Shown in pieces: positions 1 through 5,699 of a DNA stretch of 12,682 nucleotides (positions within the stretch are counted from its first letter, which is position 1; each line of letters starts with the position of its first letter). The stretch is from positions 1 to 12,682 of the forward strand of contig JAWXCE010000035.1 of NCBI GenBank assembly GCA_034440495.1. Reading direction: 5' to 3'. Source of the stretch: JAWXCE01 sp034440495. Lineage in GTDB: Bacteria; Pseudomonadota; Alphaproteobacteria; Rhizobiales; Rhodomicrobiaceae. Position numbers and translations under genes: made by a program. The notes beneath the pieces were generated by a model that ran no database searches, had not been told where the DNA came from, and saw only the letters and a program-made list of their open reading frames with translations.

Positions 1-150
1 CTTGGCGGAGAGCGCCACCCAGCTTTGAATGCCGAACAGCTTGGCCTCACCGCTCGCGCGCAGCTCCGGCGCCGTTCGCTCGGAATGGGTGATGCCGCGA
101 CCCGCCGCGTTTGGCGGAATTCGTACACCTTTGACGTTCGCGACGAGCAT
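1..150 (-). pseudogene. Pirin family protein, N-terminally truncated fragment (continues past left edge)
   Basis: Read on the minus strand from an ATG at 150, the frame stays open to base 1. From about position 105 it gives AGRGITHSER, then TAPELRAS and LFGIQSWVAL. This is the conserved central stretch of pirins (family pattern GRGIxHSERTPPE...LHGIQLWVALP). Pirins are cupin-fold, metal-binding proteins, some of which act as quercetinases. In a normal pirin this stretch follows about 75 residues of cupin sequence. Here it is preceded by only about 17 unrelated residues (MLVANVKGVRIPPNA), so the N-terminal half is missing. I see no good ribosome binding site before the ATG. The gene was probably cut by a rearrangement near 105-110, and the remainder lies beyond the window. 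It could be a chimeric but expressed ORF; I cannot tell because the C-terminus is not visible. Confidence 0.7.
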
Positions 151-189
151 GATAGTCCAAGCCAATCTCTGAATACCAAGGGTCTTTAC

Positions 190-639
190 TTATTGCGCCT
201 GACCGCAAATGCCTTTGATCAGCCTATTTGCCCCATCTCGCGACGTATCGATGATCTCGAAATAGATTTTTTCTTTCAAGCTCTTTAAGCAAGCTAGCGC
301 TTCGCTACTCAGTCGCTCGGTGATATTTGGAACGGTTTTTGGAGGGAGCAGATCACTCGTGAGGCCCGATGCGGAAAACTTCGGCATGCCGGACGACACC
401 TGGGCATGAGAGCAAAAGCAGTCGCAGTGCGATCCTTCAGAAGTTTGATAGCTTATGCAGCCGCAACCGCCACTGCAACTGATGCCGTTGCCCGGCACAC
501 TGCTGCATCCGTTTCGGGAGGGTGTGAAGTAGACGGCGACGGAGCCAAACGGCAGGACGACAATGCGCTCATCGCCACGGTCGTTGGTGGCGAGACTCAG
601 CAGCATGGCCCGGCGGATTTCATTCCACTTCAGCGTCAT
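190..639 (-). CDS. Hypothetical cysteine-rich protein (149 aa)
   Basis: I do not recognise a family. The frame has coding-like codon use (GC-rich third positions in the first two thirds) and encodes 149 residues. An N-terminal part of about 40 residues (MTLKWNEIRRAMLLSL..., then a hydrophobic IVVLPFGSVAVYF) is followed by a Cys/Gly/Ser-rich core. Seven cysteines (45, 55, 59, 61, 72, 74, 76) are spaced C-x9-C-x3-C-x-C-x10-C-x-C-x-C. A charged, helix-like C-terminal third follows, with two more Cys (117, 145). There is no clear signal peptide. The core could bind metal or be post-translationally modified; neither is shown. The start lies 22 bases after the stop of the XRE regulator on the same strand, so the two may be co-transcribed. 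The ribosome binding site is poor. The gene could also be a decayed remnant. Confidence 0.5.
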   Translation of the reverse strand: MTLKWNEIRRAMLLSLATNDRGDERIVVLPFGSVAVYFTPSRNGCSSVPGNGISCSGGCGCISYQTSEGSHCDCFCSHAQVSSGMPKFSASGLTSDLLPPKTVPNITERLSSEALACLKSLKEKIYFEIIDTSRDGANRLIKGICGQAQ

Positions 640-661
640 GCATCAACAATGCCAACTTGGG

Positions 662-880
662 TTAATGAACCATCTGCAGGTGTCGCGTGCGCGGCGGCAG
701 AAGCCGTTGGTCGCTCGCAAAGGTCATGCCGCTGAAGAAGTATCCAATCTCAACATTCAAAACATTGGCGAACGCAAATAGCAGTGAGACGCAGACGCGG
801 CTTTTGCCGGTTTCGTAGCTGGCAAGATCCGAAACAGAGATATTGAGGTAATTGGCGAGCGCGCCCGGAGAAATCTCCAA
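662..880 (-). CDS. XRE/Cro-CI family HTH regulator, 5' end disrupted
   Basis: The frame encodes ISPGALANYLNISVSDLASYETGKS, which matches helices 2-4 of an XRE-type DNA-binding domain. It then reads LLFAFANVLNVEIGYFFSG, the usual tail of small Cro/CI-like regulators. The only in-frame start is the TTG at 880, which would omit helix 1. The same frame is open up to 925 and reads DPRLCWREIRARRAALEIS, which is the expected helix 1, but it has no start codon and is closed by a TAG at 926-928. An ATG at 931-933 is in a different frame and would join perfectly if one base were restored near 926-928. So this is either a pseudogene from a single-base loss or a sequencing error. As an intact gene it would be a repressor of about 90 residues, probably controlling itself and the Cys-rich neighbour through the inverted repeat at 950-963. 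Confidence 0.6.
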   Translation of the reverse strand: MEISPGALANYLNISVSDLASYETGKSRVCVSLLFAFANVLNVEIGYFFSGMTFASDQRLLPPRTRHLQMVH

Positions 881-1511
881 AGCCGCACGGCGGGCTCTGA
901 TTTCGCGCCAACATAAGCGTGGATCCTAGACATGACGCTTTACTCACCGAAGAAGACCTTCTTTGAATGCATAATACACAATATCTAGCGATGTGCGAGA
1001 TCAGAAACGCTACTGACGCCCTCGGGCGCGGGATCGTTTTCTGTGTGGGGGTAGGCTGTGGGTTATCGCCTGCCAGTGCAACTTCGAAAGCAAGCCGCTC
1101 GCCGGGGGCGTCGATATAGGCAAGGGTCTGATCATCGAGGCGCAGCTCGGCAATGCGCCCGTGCAGCGCAATCAACCACACCGGCTCGTCTTCCGTCCGC
1201 GTGGACTCCTGATCCGCTACCGCCCAGTCCATAGCCTCGCTTAACTCGACGAACGTCTGCAATCGGGCCTTCAGGTCCATGGACGCCTCTTGCTTGGCAA
1301 AGGCATCTTTCGGCAAACCGTAAAGTCCGGGTTGCTGTTCGATCAGCGCTCGCGTGTGACGCGCGCCGAATTCCTCCGCCGCGCAGGTCACAGCGTAAAA
1401 GGTATCTTCGTCGATGAGCGGAAAAACCTCCAGCAAGCGGCTGCGGGCCGCGTGGTAACGCTCTGAAGCGTCCCTGATTTTTACGTCCAGAGCGACGGTG
1501 TCGTCGGTCAT
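750..1511 (-). CDS. Hypothetical protein (coding-like N-terminal ~165 residues, probably run-on tail)
   Basis: The family is not recognised. Translation from the ATG at 1511 (MTDDTVALDVKIRDASERYHAAR...) is preceded by GGTGGAAG at a suitable distance. The first ~165 residues look like a real, soluble, mostly helical acidic protein, including LLEVFPLIDEDTFYAVTCAAEE, LSEAMDWAVADQ and VWLIALHGRIAELRL. After about residue 165 (near base 1015) the codon bias disappears. The open frame then simply continues through the leader and start of the XRE regulator in another frame, ending at 750. The natural stop was therefore probably lost to a frameshift. An upstream extension to 1685 is antisense to the excisionase-like gene and was not accepted. 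The start faces that gene across 67 bases holding the inverted repeat at 1525-1541, so the two may share control. Confidence 0.5.
   Translation of the reverse strand: MTDDTVALDVKIRDASERYHAARSRLLEVFPLIDEDTFYAVTCAAEEFGARHTRALIEQQPGLYGLPKDAFAKQEASMDLKARLQTFVELSEAMDWAVADQESTRTEDEPVWLIALHGRIAELRLDDQTLAYIDAPGERLAFEVALAGDNPQPTPTQKTIPRPRASVAFLISHIARYCVLCIQRRSSSVSKASCLGSTLMLARNQSPPCGFGDFSGRARQLPQYLCFGSCQLRNRQKPRLRLTAICVRQCFEC
950..963. promoter_or_regulatory. Inverted repeat upstream of XRE regulator (possible operator)
   Basis: AAGAAG-AC-CTTCTT is a perfect 6-bp inverted repeat with a 2-bp spacer. It lies 17-30 bases upstream of the ATG at 933 and 8 bases downstream of a -10-like element on the minus strand (TATTAT, plus-strand bases 971-976). 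That is where an autorepressor operator would sit. No convincing -35 is visible. The role is inferred from position only. Confidence 0.3.
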
Positions 1512-1524
1512 GACTTCCACCAAG

Positions 1525-1541
1525 TGTATCTGACTGATACA
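1525..1541. promoter_or_regulatory. Perfect inverted repeat between divergent genes (candidate operator)
   Basis: TGTATC-TGACT-GATACA has perfect 6-bp arms with a 5-bp spacer. It sits in the 67-bp space between the divergent start codons at 1511 (minus) and 1579 (plus). Its length and placement fit a dimeric repressor controlling both genes. The cognate regulator is not known; the excisionase-like protein or the XRE regulator are candidates by proximity only. Confidence 0.45.
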
Positions 1542-1578
1542 ACAACCTAAAGACGAATCGCGCGCAAAGGAAGCGGAA

Positions 1579-1821
1579 ATGACGGGCGCGCTGCGGGCGG
1601 TCTCTGGCCTGCTCACCACTATCGAGGCGGCGGAGTATCTGCGCCTCTCGCCGCGCACGCTTGAAGACATGCGCGTCACCGGCAACGGGCTGAGCTATTA
1701 CAAGCTGGGGCCGGGCAAGCGCTCCAAGGTCGTTTATCGCCGTGAAGACCTCGAAACATGGCTGGGGGGATTCGGCTACGCCTCGACATCAGAGTACCGG
1801 TACCGACCTGCATCTAGATAG
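1579..1821 (+). CDS. AlpA/excisionase-like HTH_17 DNA-binding protein (80 aa)
   Basis: The protein has 80 residues. Residues 11-62 (LLTTIEAAEYLRLSPRTLEDMRVTGNGLSYYKLGPGKRSKVVYRREDLETWL) form a MerR-like winged helix-turn-helix of the HTH_17 type. Its marks are the TxxEAAxYLxLSxRTLxxxR recognition region, the KxGxxxxxxVxYRREDLxxW wing, and a short unconserved tail. Small proteins of this kind, including AlpA and RdfS-type excisionases, act as recombination directionality factors or transcription activators in integrative elements of alphaproteobacteria. The start is supported by AAGGAAG nine bases upstream of the ATG. It is divergent from the hypothetical gene at 1511 and ends 81 bases before the 3' end of tRNA-Lys. 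It may be the accessory protein of a lost element. No integrase is present in the window, so an unrelated regulatory role is equally possible. Confidence 0.75.
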   Translation: MTGALRAVSGLLTTIEAAEYLRLSPRTLEDMRVTGNGLSYYKLGPGKRSKVVYRREDLETWLGGFGYASTSEYRYRPASR

Positions 1822-1902
1822 ATTGAACTCGTAAAATGGTATGCCGGTGGTAGGTTAATCAGATTGGCAGGCCGGAATTTTTGTGTAAGTTATTGATTTA
1901 TT

Positions 1903-1978
1903 TGGTGAGCCCAGATGGATTCGAACCATCGACCTACTGATTAAAAGTCAGTTGCTCTACCGGCTGAGCTATAGGCTC
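1903..1978 (-). tRNA. tRNA-Lys (anticodon UUU), CCA encoded
   Basis: Read on the minus strand, the 76 bases fold as a standard tRNA. The acceptor stem is GAGCCTA/TGGGCTC (one G-U pair). The D-arm includes AGCTC...GAGC. The anticodon stem ACTGA/TCAGT carries the loop CTTTTAA with anticodon TTT, and the T-arm carries GGTTCGAATCC. The discriminator base is A, and the terminal CCA is encoded in the DNA (1903-1905). It reads AAA/AAG lysine codons. A CATTAT -10-like element lies 15 bases upstream on the minus strand. tRNA 3' ends are common integration sites, which is relevant to the excisionase-like gene next to it. Confidence 0.97.
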
Positions 1979-2003
1979 TCTAAACGTTCGGGCCATAATG
2001 CAG

Positions 2004-2033
2004 ACGCTCGCCAGCAGCGATGCAAGCGAGCGT
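2004..2033. repeat. 8-bp perfect hairpin between tgt and tRNA-Lys
   Basis: ACGCTCGC (2004-2011) and GCGAGCGT (2026-2033) form a perfect GC-rich stem with a 14-base loop. It lies 105 bases past the tgt stop and 25 bases upstream of the mature tRNA-Lys 5' end. It could end read-through from the tgt operon, but no U-run follows on the minus strand. It also overlaps the presumed tRNA promoter. The remaining space from 1979 to 2138 holds a 12-bp palindrome TTGTGCGCACAA (2053-2064) and no gene. Confidence 0.35.
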
Positions 2034-2138
2034 ATTATTTGCGACCCACCAGTTGTGCGCACAATAAGCAGCGCATGCCCGCCACGTCAAGGCGCTGGCC
2101 ACTTAATGCTGCGAAATAGGCGTCTTGTCGCGGCTTTT

Positions 2139-3293
2139 TTACAAAGCGTGGCTGGCGCTGCGGCTACGAGAAGCCTTGCTTGGATACACGCGCCGGACAT
2201 GAGCGGCGAACTCGGCGAAACGCCCCTCCGCGATGGCGCCGCGCATCCCCGCCATCAAGTCCTGATAGAAGTGCACGTTGGCCCAACTGAGCAGCATCGG
2301 CCCTAGAAACTCGCCCGCCCTGAACAAATGATGCAGATAAGCCCGCGAATAGTCGCGCGCGGCGGGGCATTGGCTGATCTCGTCGAGCGGGCGTTTATCC
2401 TCGGCATGAATGGCGTTCTTGATATTGACCTTGCCTTCCCAGGTGAAGGCGAGGCCGTGTCGACCGGCGCGGGTCGGCATCACGCAATCGAACATATCCG
2501 CCCCCTTCTCGACCGCCCCGATGAGGTCGTCTGGTGTGCCGATGCCCATCAGATAGCGCGGCTTGCTTTGCGGCAGCAAGGGCAGCGTGAGATGCAGCAT
2601 ATCAAGCATCAGCGGCTGCCCCTCACCCACCGCTAGCCCGCCAATGGCATAGCCCGGAAAGTCCATATCGACGAGCGCTGCGGCCGAGCGCTCACGCAGC
2701 TCCGGATAAATTCCACCTTGCACGATGCCGAACAGCGCCTGCCCTTCAGCGCCGTGAGCTGCAAACGATGCTTTCGAGCGCTCAGCCCAGCGCAGCGACA
2801 GCTCCATAGACTTTTCCGCATCCTCCAGCGTGCAGGGAAACGGCGTACATTCGTCGAACTGCATCTGGATGTCCGCGCCGAGCAGACACTGGATTTCAAT
2901 GGAGCGCTCCGGCGTCAGCGCGTGCGACGAGCCGTCGATATGGGATTGAAAGGTAACGCCATTTTCAGAAATTTTGCGCAACGCCGCCAGCGACATCACC
3001 TGAAAGCCGCCGCTATCCGTCAAAATCGGCCCCGGCCAATTCATGAACCTGTGCAAGCCGCCAAGCCGCGCAACCCGCTCGGCTCCCGGCCGGAGCATCA
3101 AGTGATAGGTGTTGCCGAGAAGGATATCCGCGCCTGTAGCGCGCACTGTTTCGGGGAACATGGCCTTCACCGTCGCGGCGGTGCCGACGGGCATGAACGC
3201 AGGTGTGCGGATGACGCCGCGCGGAGTTGTGATTTGGCCCAGACGCGCGGCGCCGTCCTGCGCATACAGCTCGAACGAAAAAACCTTGGTCAT
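2139..3293 (-). CDS. tgt: tRNA-guanine transglycosylase (queuine tRNA-ribosyltransferase), zinc site degenerate
   Basis: The protein has 384 residues, normal for bacterial Tgt. It exchanges G34 of tRNAs with GUN anticodons for the queuosine precursor preQ1. The TIM barrel is intact: TPAFMPVGTAATVKAM near 30-44, LLGNTYHLMLRPG at 58-70, TDSGGFQVMSL at 92-102 (Asp93 aligns with E. coli Asp89), GIVQGG at 189-194, and FDCVMPTR at 268-275 (Asp269 aligns with the nucleophile Asp264). The usual CxCxxC...H zinc site is not intact. The segment reads EISQCPAARDYSRAYLHH and later LLSWANVHFYQ, so only one of three cysteines (Cys309) remains and the ligand His (WHN in relatives) is Ala338. The start ATG overlaps the queA stop as ATGA, with GGAAG upstream, so the pair is translationally coupled. 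The longer open frame upstream to 3668 lies inside queA and was rejected. Confidence 0.95.
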   Translation of the reverse strand: MTKVFSFELYAQDGAARLGQITTPRGVIRTPAFMPVGTAATVKAMFPETVRATGADILLGNTYHLMLRPGAERVARLGGLHRFMNWPGPILTDSGGFQVMSLAALRKISENGVTFQSHIDGSSHALTPERSIEIQCLLGADIQMQFDECTPFPCTLEDAEKSMELSLRWAERSKASFAAHGAEGQALFGIVQGGIYPELRERSAAALVDMDFPGYAIGGLAVGEGQPLMLDMLHLTLPLLPQSKPRYLMGIGTPDDLIGAVEKGADMFDCVMPTRAGRHGLAFTWEGKVNIKNAIHAEDKRPLDEISQCPAARDYSRAYLHHLFRAGEFLGPMLLSWANVHFYQDLMAGMRGAIAEGRFAEFAAHVRRVYPSKASRSRSASHAL

Positions 3294-4375
3294 CGGGGGA
3301 CTTCCGGCTGCGGCAGGCTGGCGGTATGCAGCAGGCTCGTGTCGCCGTAAGAGTAGAACATGTAGCCCGCTTCGATCGCGTGTGCGTAGGCGGCTTGCAT
3401 GGTCGCAAGGCCCGAAAATGCGGCGACAAGCATGAACAGCGTCGATCGCGGCAAATGGAAGTTTGTCATTAGTAGATCGGCGCCGCGAAAGGTGTGGCCC
3501 GGCTTGATGAATATGCTGGTTTCGCCGGAAAATGCGCGGATTTCGCCAGACGGGACAGCGGCGGTTTCGAGTAGCCGCAGCGCGGTGGTGCCGCAGGCGA
3601 CGATGCGGCCGCCTTTCGCGCGGGCGGCGTTGATGGCGGCCGCCGAATCCGCGTTGATTTCTCCCCATTCGGCATGCATGACATGGGTATCCAGTTCGTC
3701 TTTCACCGGCAAAAACGTCCCCGCGCCAACATGCAGCGTTACGAACGCTCGGGCGACGCCGCGCGCGGTCAGCGTGGCAAGCAATTCTGGAGTGAGATGC
3801 AAGCCTGCCGTGGGGGCTGCCACGGCGCCGGGGCGGGTGGCGAATACGGTTTGATAATCGTCCACATCGCGCGCGTCCGCCAAACGGCGCGACGCGATAT
3901 AGGGCGGCAACGGCGTCACTCCATGCGCCTCGATCAGACTATCAAGGCTGCGGGTTGTGGCGGAAGCGATGACGAATTCACCGTCATCGAGTTTTTCCCG
4001 CACGATAAGCGCGGCGTCATCATTGGTCAGACCAAGCACATCGCCAACGCGCAACCGCTTGCCGGGTTTCGCGAACGCCCGCCACACCCCGTCGCCCTGG
4101 CGCTGATGCATTGTCAGGCTTATCTCCGCAGTCTCGCCATCCGCGCTGCGCGCATGACGCCTCGCGCGCAACTGAGCGGGTACAACTCTTGTGTTATTTA
4201 GCACTAGAATGTCATCAGGTCGCAGTAGGAGGGGCAAATCGCTGACGCAGCGATCCTGAAAACGGGGAACTTGTGAAGGATCGATGTGTAGAAGACGGCC
4301 TGCGCCGCGCGGCGACGGCGGACGCAACGCGATCCTATCGTGCGGGAGGTGAAAATTGAAGTCATCAGCGCGCAT
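3290..4375 (-). CDS. queA: S-adenosylmethionine:tRNA ribosyltransferase-isomerase
   Basis: QueA transfers and isomerises the ribosyl group of SAM onto preQ1-tRNA to make epoxyqueuosine. It is the step after Tgt, which follows directly. The 361 residues match the usual 340-360. Visible family motifs are the N-terminal FNFHLPHDRIALRP (6-19), LRPDDILVLNNTRVVPAQL (51-69), GAVAAPTAGLHLT (183-195), THVGAGTF-type LHVGAGTFLPV (214-224), ETSIFIKPGHTFRGADLLMTNFHLPRSTLFMLVAAF (285-320) and YMFYSYGDTSLL (338-349). I chose the ATG at 4375 because relatives begin MRxxxFxFxLP. The open frame extends to a TTG at 4450 with an unconserved Cys-rich leader. The ribosome binding site is weak, and a strong hairpin (4402-4433) lies just upstream. 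Confidence 0.96.
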   Translation of the reverse strand: MRADDFNFHLPHDRIALRPPSPRGAGRLLHIDPSQVPRFQDRCVSDLPLLLRPDDILVLNNTRVVPAQLRARRHARSADGETAEISLTMHQRQGDGVWRAFAKPGKRLRVGDVLGLTNDDAALIVREKLDDGEFVIASATTRSLDSLIEAHGVTPLPPYIASRRLADARDVDDYQTVFATRPGAVAAPTAGLHLTPELLATLTARGVARAFVTLHVGAGTFLPVKDELDTHVMHAEWGEINADSAAAINAARAKGGRIVACGTTALRLLETAAVPSGEIRAFSGETSIFIKPGHTFRGADLLMTNFHLPRSTLFMLVAAFSGLATMQAAYAHAIEAGYMFYSYGDTSLLHTASLPQPEVPR

Positions 4376-4401
4376 AATCGCGTTCTTGTCCGGGCTGCAA
4401 T

Positions 4402-4433
4402 TGGCGCTTAACAGACTGGCAAAACAAGCGCCA
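4402..4433 (-). other. Perfect 8-bp hairpin in the queA leader
   Basis: TGGCGCTT (4402-4409) and AAGCGCCA (4426-4433) form a perfect stem with a 16-base loop. On the minus strand it ends 26 bases before the queA ATG. No U-run follows, so it is not a standard terminator. It may affect queA translation or mRNA stability. A smaller stem (TGCGG/CCGCA, 4487-4499) is in the same 199-bp space (4376-4574). I could not pick out a convincing promoter there, and no small gene is visible. Confidence 0.35.
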
Positions 4434-4574
4434 CACGCTAAGCGACACAAAGGTAACGACGGCTACGGCTTGCGCCCCCTTGTGACTGCGGCTTCCGCAA
4501 CGCCTAACAGCGACAGCCGATCTTTACGAAAACGTATAAGCCACGGCCGCGTAACGCATCTTGAAGCCGACTTG

Positions 4575-5045
4575 CTATTTGATGTCCGCCGCGACCTGCA
4601 TGGAAATGATCTTGTCAGGATCGCGAACCGGCTCGCCGCGTTTGATTTTATCGACGTTCTCCATGCCCTTGATCACCTGCCCCCAGACGGTGTATTGCCC
4701 GTTCAGGAAGGAAGAGTCGTCAAAACAGATGAAGAACTGGCTGTCGCCGCTGTCCGGGCTGGCCGCGCGCGCCATAGAGACAGCCCCACGATGATGCGGC
4801 GCCTTGGTGAACTCTGCTTTCAGTTTTTTGCCCGAGCCGCCGGTGCCCGTGCCCTGTGGGCAGCCTGTCTGCGCCATGAACCCATCAATAACGCGGTGAA
4901 AGACAACACCGTTGTAAAACCCCTCGCGCGTAAGCTCCTTGATCCGCGCTACATGATTTGGAGCAAGATCAGGGAGCATCTCGATCACCACCCTGCCCTT
5001 GCTGGTCTCCAGAATCAGCGCGTTTTCGACGTCTTTTAGTGTCAT
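4575..5045 (-). CDS. Cyclophilin-type peptidyl-prolyl cis-trans isomerase, cytoplasmic
   Basis: The protein has 156 residues and is a single cyclophilin domain that catalyses proline cis-trans isomerisation in protein folding. Active-site landmarks are FYNGVVFHRVIDGFMAQTGCPQGTGTGG (with the catalytic Arg in FHRVI), AEF near residue 78, SQFFICFDDSSFLNGQYTVWGQVIKGM, and the C-terminal VDKIKRGEP. It starts MTLKDVENALILETSKG without a signal peptide, so it is cytoplasmic. The ATG at 5045 has AGGGAG seven bases upstream. It lies 36 bases after the periplasmic paralogue on the same strand and is clearly related to it, with LTREGFYNG shared, so this is a tandem duplication. In alphaproteobacteria a ppi pair between coaD and queA is common. 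Confidence 0.95.
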   Translation of the reverse strand: MTLKDVENALILETSKGRVVIEMLPDLAPNHVARIKELTREGFYNGVVFHRVIDGFMAQTGCPQGTGTGGSGKKLKAEFTKAPHHRGAVSMARAASPDSGDSQFFICFDDSSFLNGQYTVWGQVIKGMENVDKIKRGEPVRDPDKIISMQVAADIK

Positions 5046-5081
5046 TAATAGTCTCCCTATAGATATCGGCTTTGTGGTGGC

Positions 5082-5639
5082 TTACCGGACGTCGGCTGCA
5101 ACCTGCATTTTGACGATCACATCGGGGTTGTAGATTGGCCCGTCGCCATTGCCTTTTTTTATCTTGTCGACATGCTCCATGCCTTCTACAACCTGTCCAA
5201 ACATCGTATATTTGCCATTTAAATGACCCGCCTCTTCAAAGCATATGAAGAACTGGCTGTTCGCCGTGTTGGGATCATTTGTCCGGGCGGCGCCGAGCGA
5301 TCCGCGCTTGAACGGTGTTTTGGTGAATTCAGCCTCCAAATTGGGAAGCTTAGAGCCGCCCGTGCCGGTTCCTGTTGGATCGCCGGTTTGGGCCATGAAT
5401 CCGGAGATGACCCGGTGAAATTTCAGCCCGTTGTAAAACCCTTCGCGGGTTAGCTTCTTGATACGCTCGACATGCTTGGCTGCAAGGTCTGGACGCAGTT
5501 CGATCACGACGCGGCCGGTCTTTAGCTCCATATAGAGCGTGTTTTGCGTATTGGCGCTGACGGTGGCGCTGGACGCCATAAGCAGGCACAATCCAAAAAT
5601 CGGAGCAAAGAACGCAGAAAATGTGGTGCGCAAAGACAT
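5082..5639 (-). CDS. Cyclophilin-type peptidyl-prolyl cis-trans isomerase, periplasmic
   Basis: The protein has 185 residues. Residues 1-29 (MSLRTTFSAFFAPIFGLCLLMASSATVSA) form a signal peptide with a likely cleavage after VSA, so the enzyme is exported and acts as a periplasmic folding helper. The cyclophilin domain carries FYNGLKFHRVISGFMAQTGDPTGTGTGG, AEF, SQFFICFEEAGHLNGKYTMFGQVVEGMEHVDKI, and a C-terminal VIVKMQVAADVR nearly identical to its neighbour's end. I chose the ATG at 5639, with GGAG six bases upstream. An in-frame TTG at 5654 would include that ribosome binding site and is less likely. It sits between coaD (60 bases) and the cytoplasmic paralogue (36 bases), probably in one transcript. 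Confidence 0.94.
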   Translation of the reverse strand: MSLRTTFSAFFAPIFGLCLLMASSATVSANTQNTLYMELKTGRVVIELRPDLAAKHVERIKKLTREGFYNGLKFHRVISGFMAQTGDPTGTGTGGSKLPNLEAEFTKTPFKRGSLGAARTNDPNTANSQFFICFEEAGHLNGKYTMFGQVVEGMEHVDKIKKGNGDGPIYNPDVIVKMQVAADVR

Positions 5640-5699
5640 TGGGAACTCCAGCAAGACTATGAGTGACGATGATGACCCGTAGGAAGTGAAACTTTAATG

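Noticed and set aside
25..288. Open frame of 87 codons on the plus strand at the left edge
   Set aside because: It is antisense to the pirin fragment and to the end of the Cys-rich gene, has no family resemblance and no ribosome binding site.
406..735. Open frame of 109 codons on the plus strand, Ala/Thr-rich
   Set aside because: Antisense to the Cys-rich gene. Its composition is what a GC-rich opposite strand produces, and no motif is visible.
1512..1685. N-terminal extension of the hypothetical gene to 1685
   Set aside because: It would run antisense through the excisionase-like gene and the operator-like repeat. The ATG at 1511 has a ribosome binding site.
2718..3350. Open frame of 210 codons on the plus strand inside tgt
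   Set aside because: Shadow of the GC-rich tgt coding strand; no recognisable domain.
3294..3668. N-terminal extension of Tgt to 3668
   Set aside because: It lies inside queA in another frame and has no Tgt similarity. The ATGA overlap at 3290-3293 is the natural start.
4376..4450. 25-residue Cys-rich extension of QueA, or a separate leader peptide
   Set aside because: It would start at TTG, has no ribosome binding site, and relatives begin at MRxxxF. I treat it as untranslated leader.
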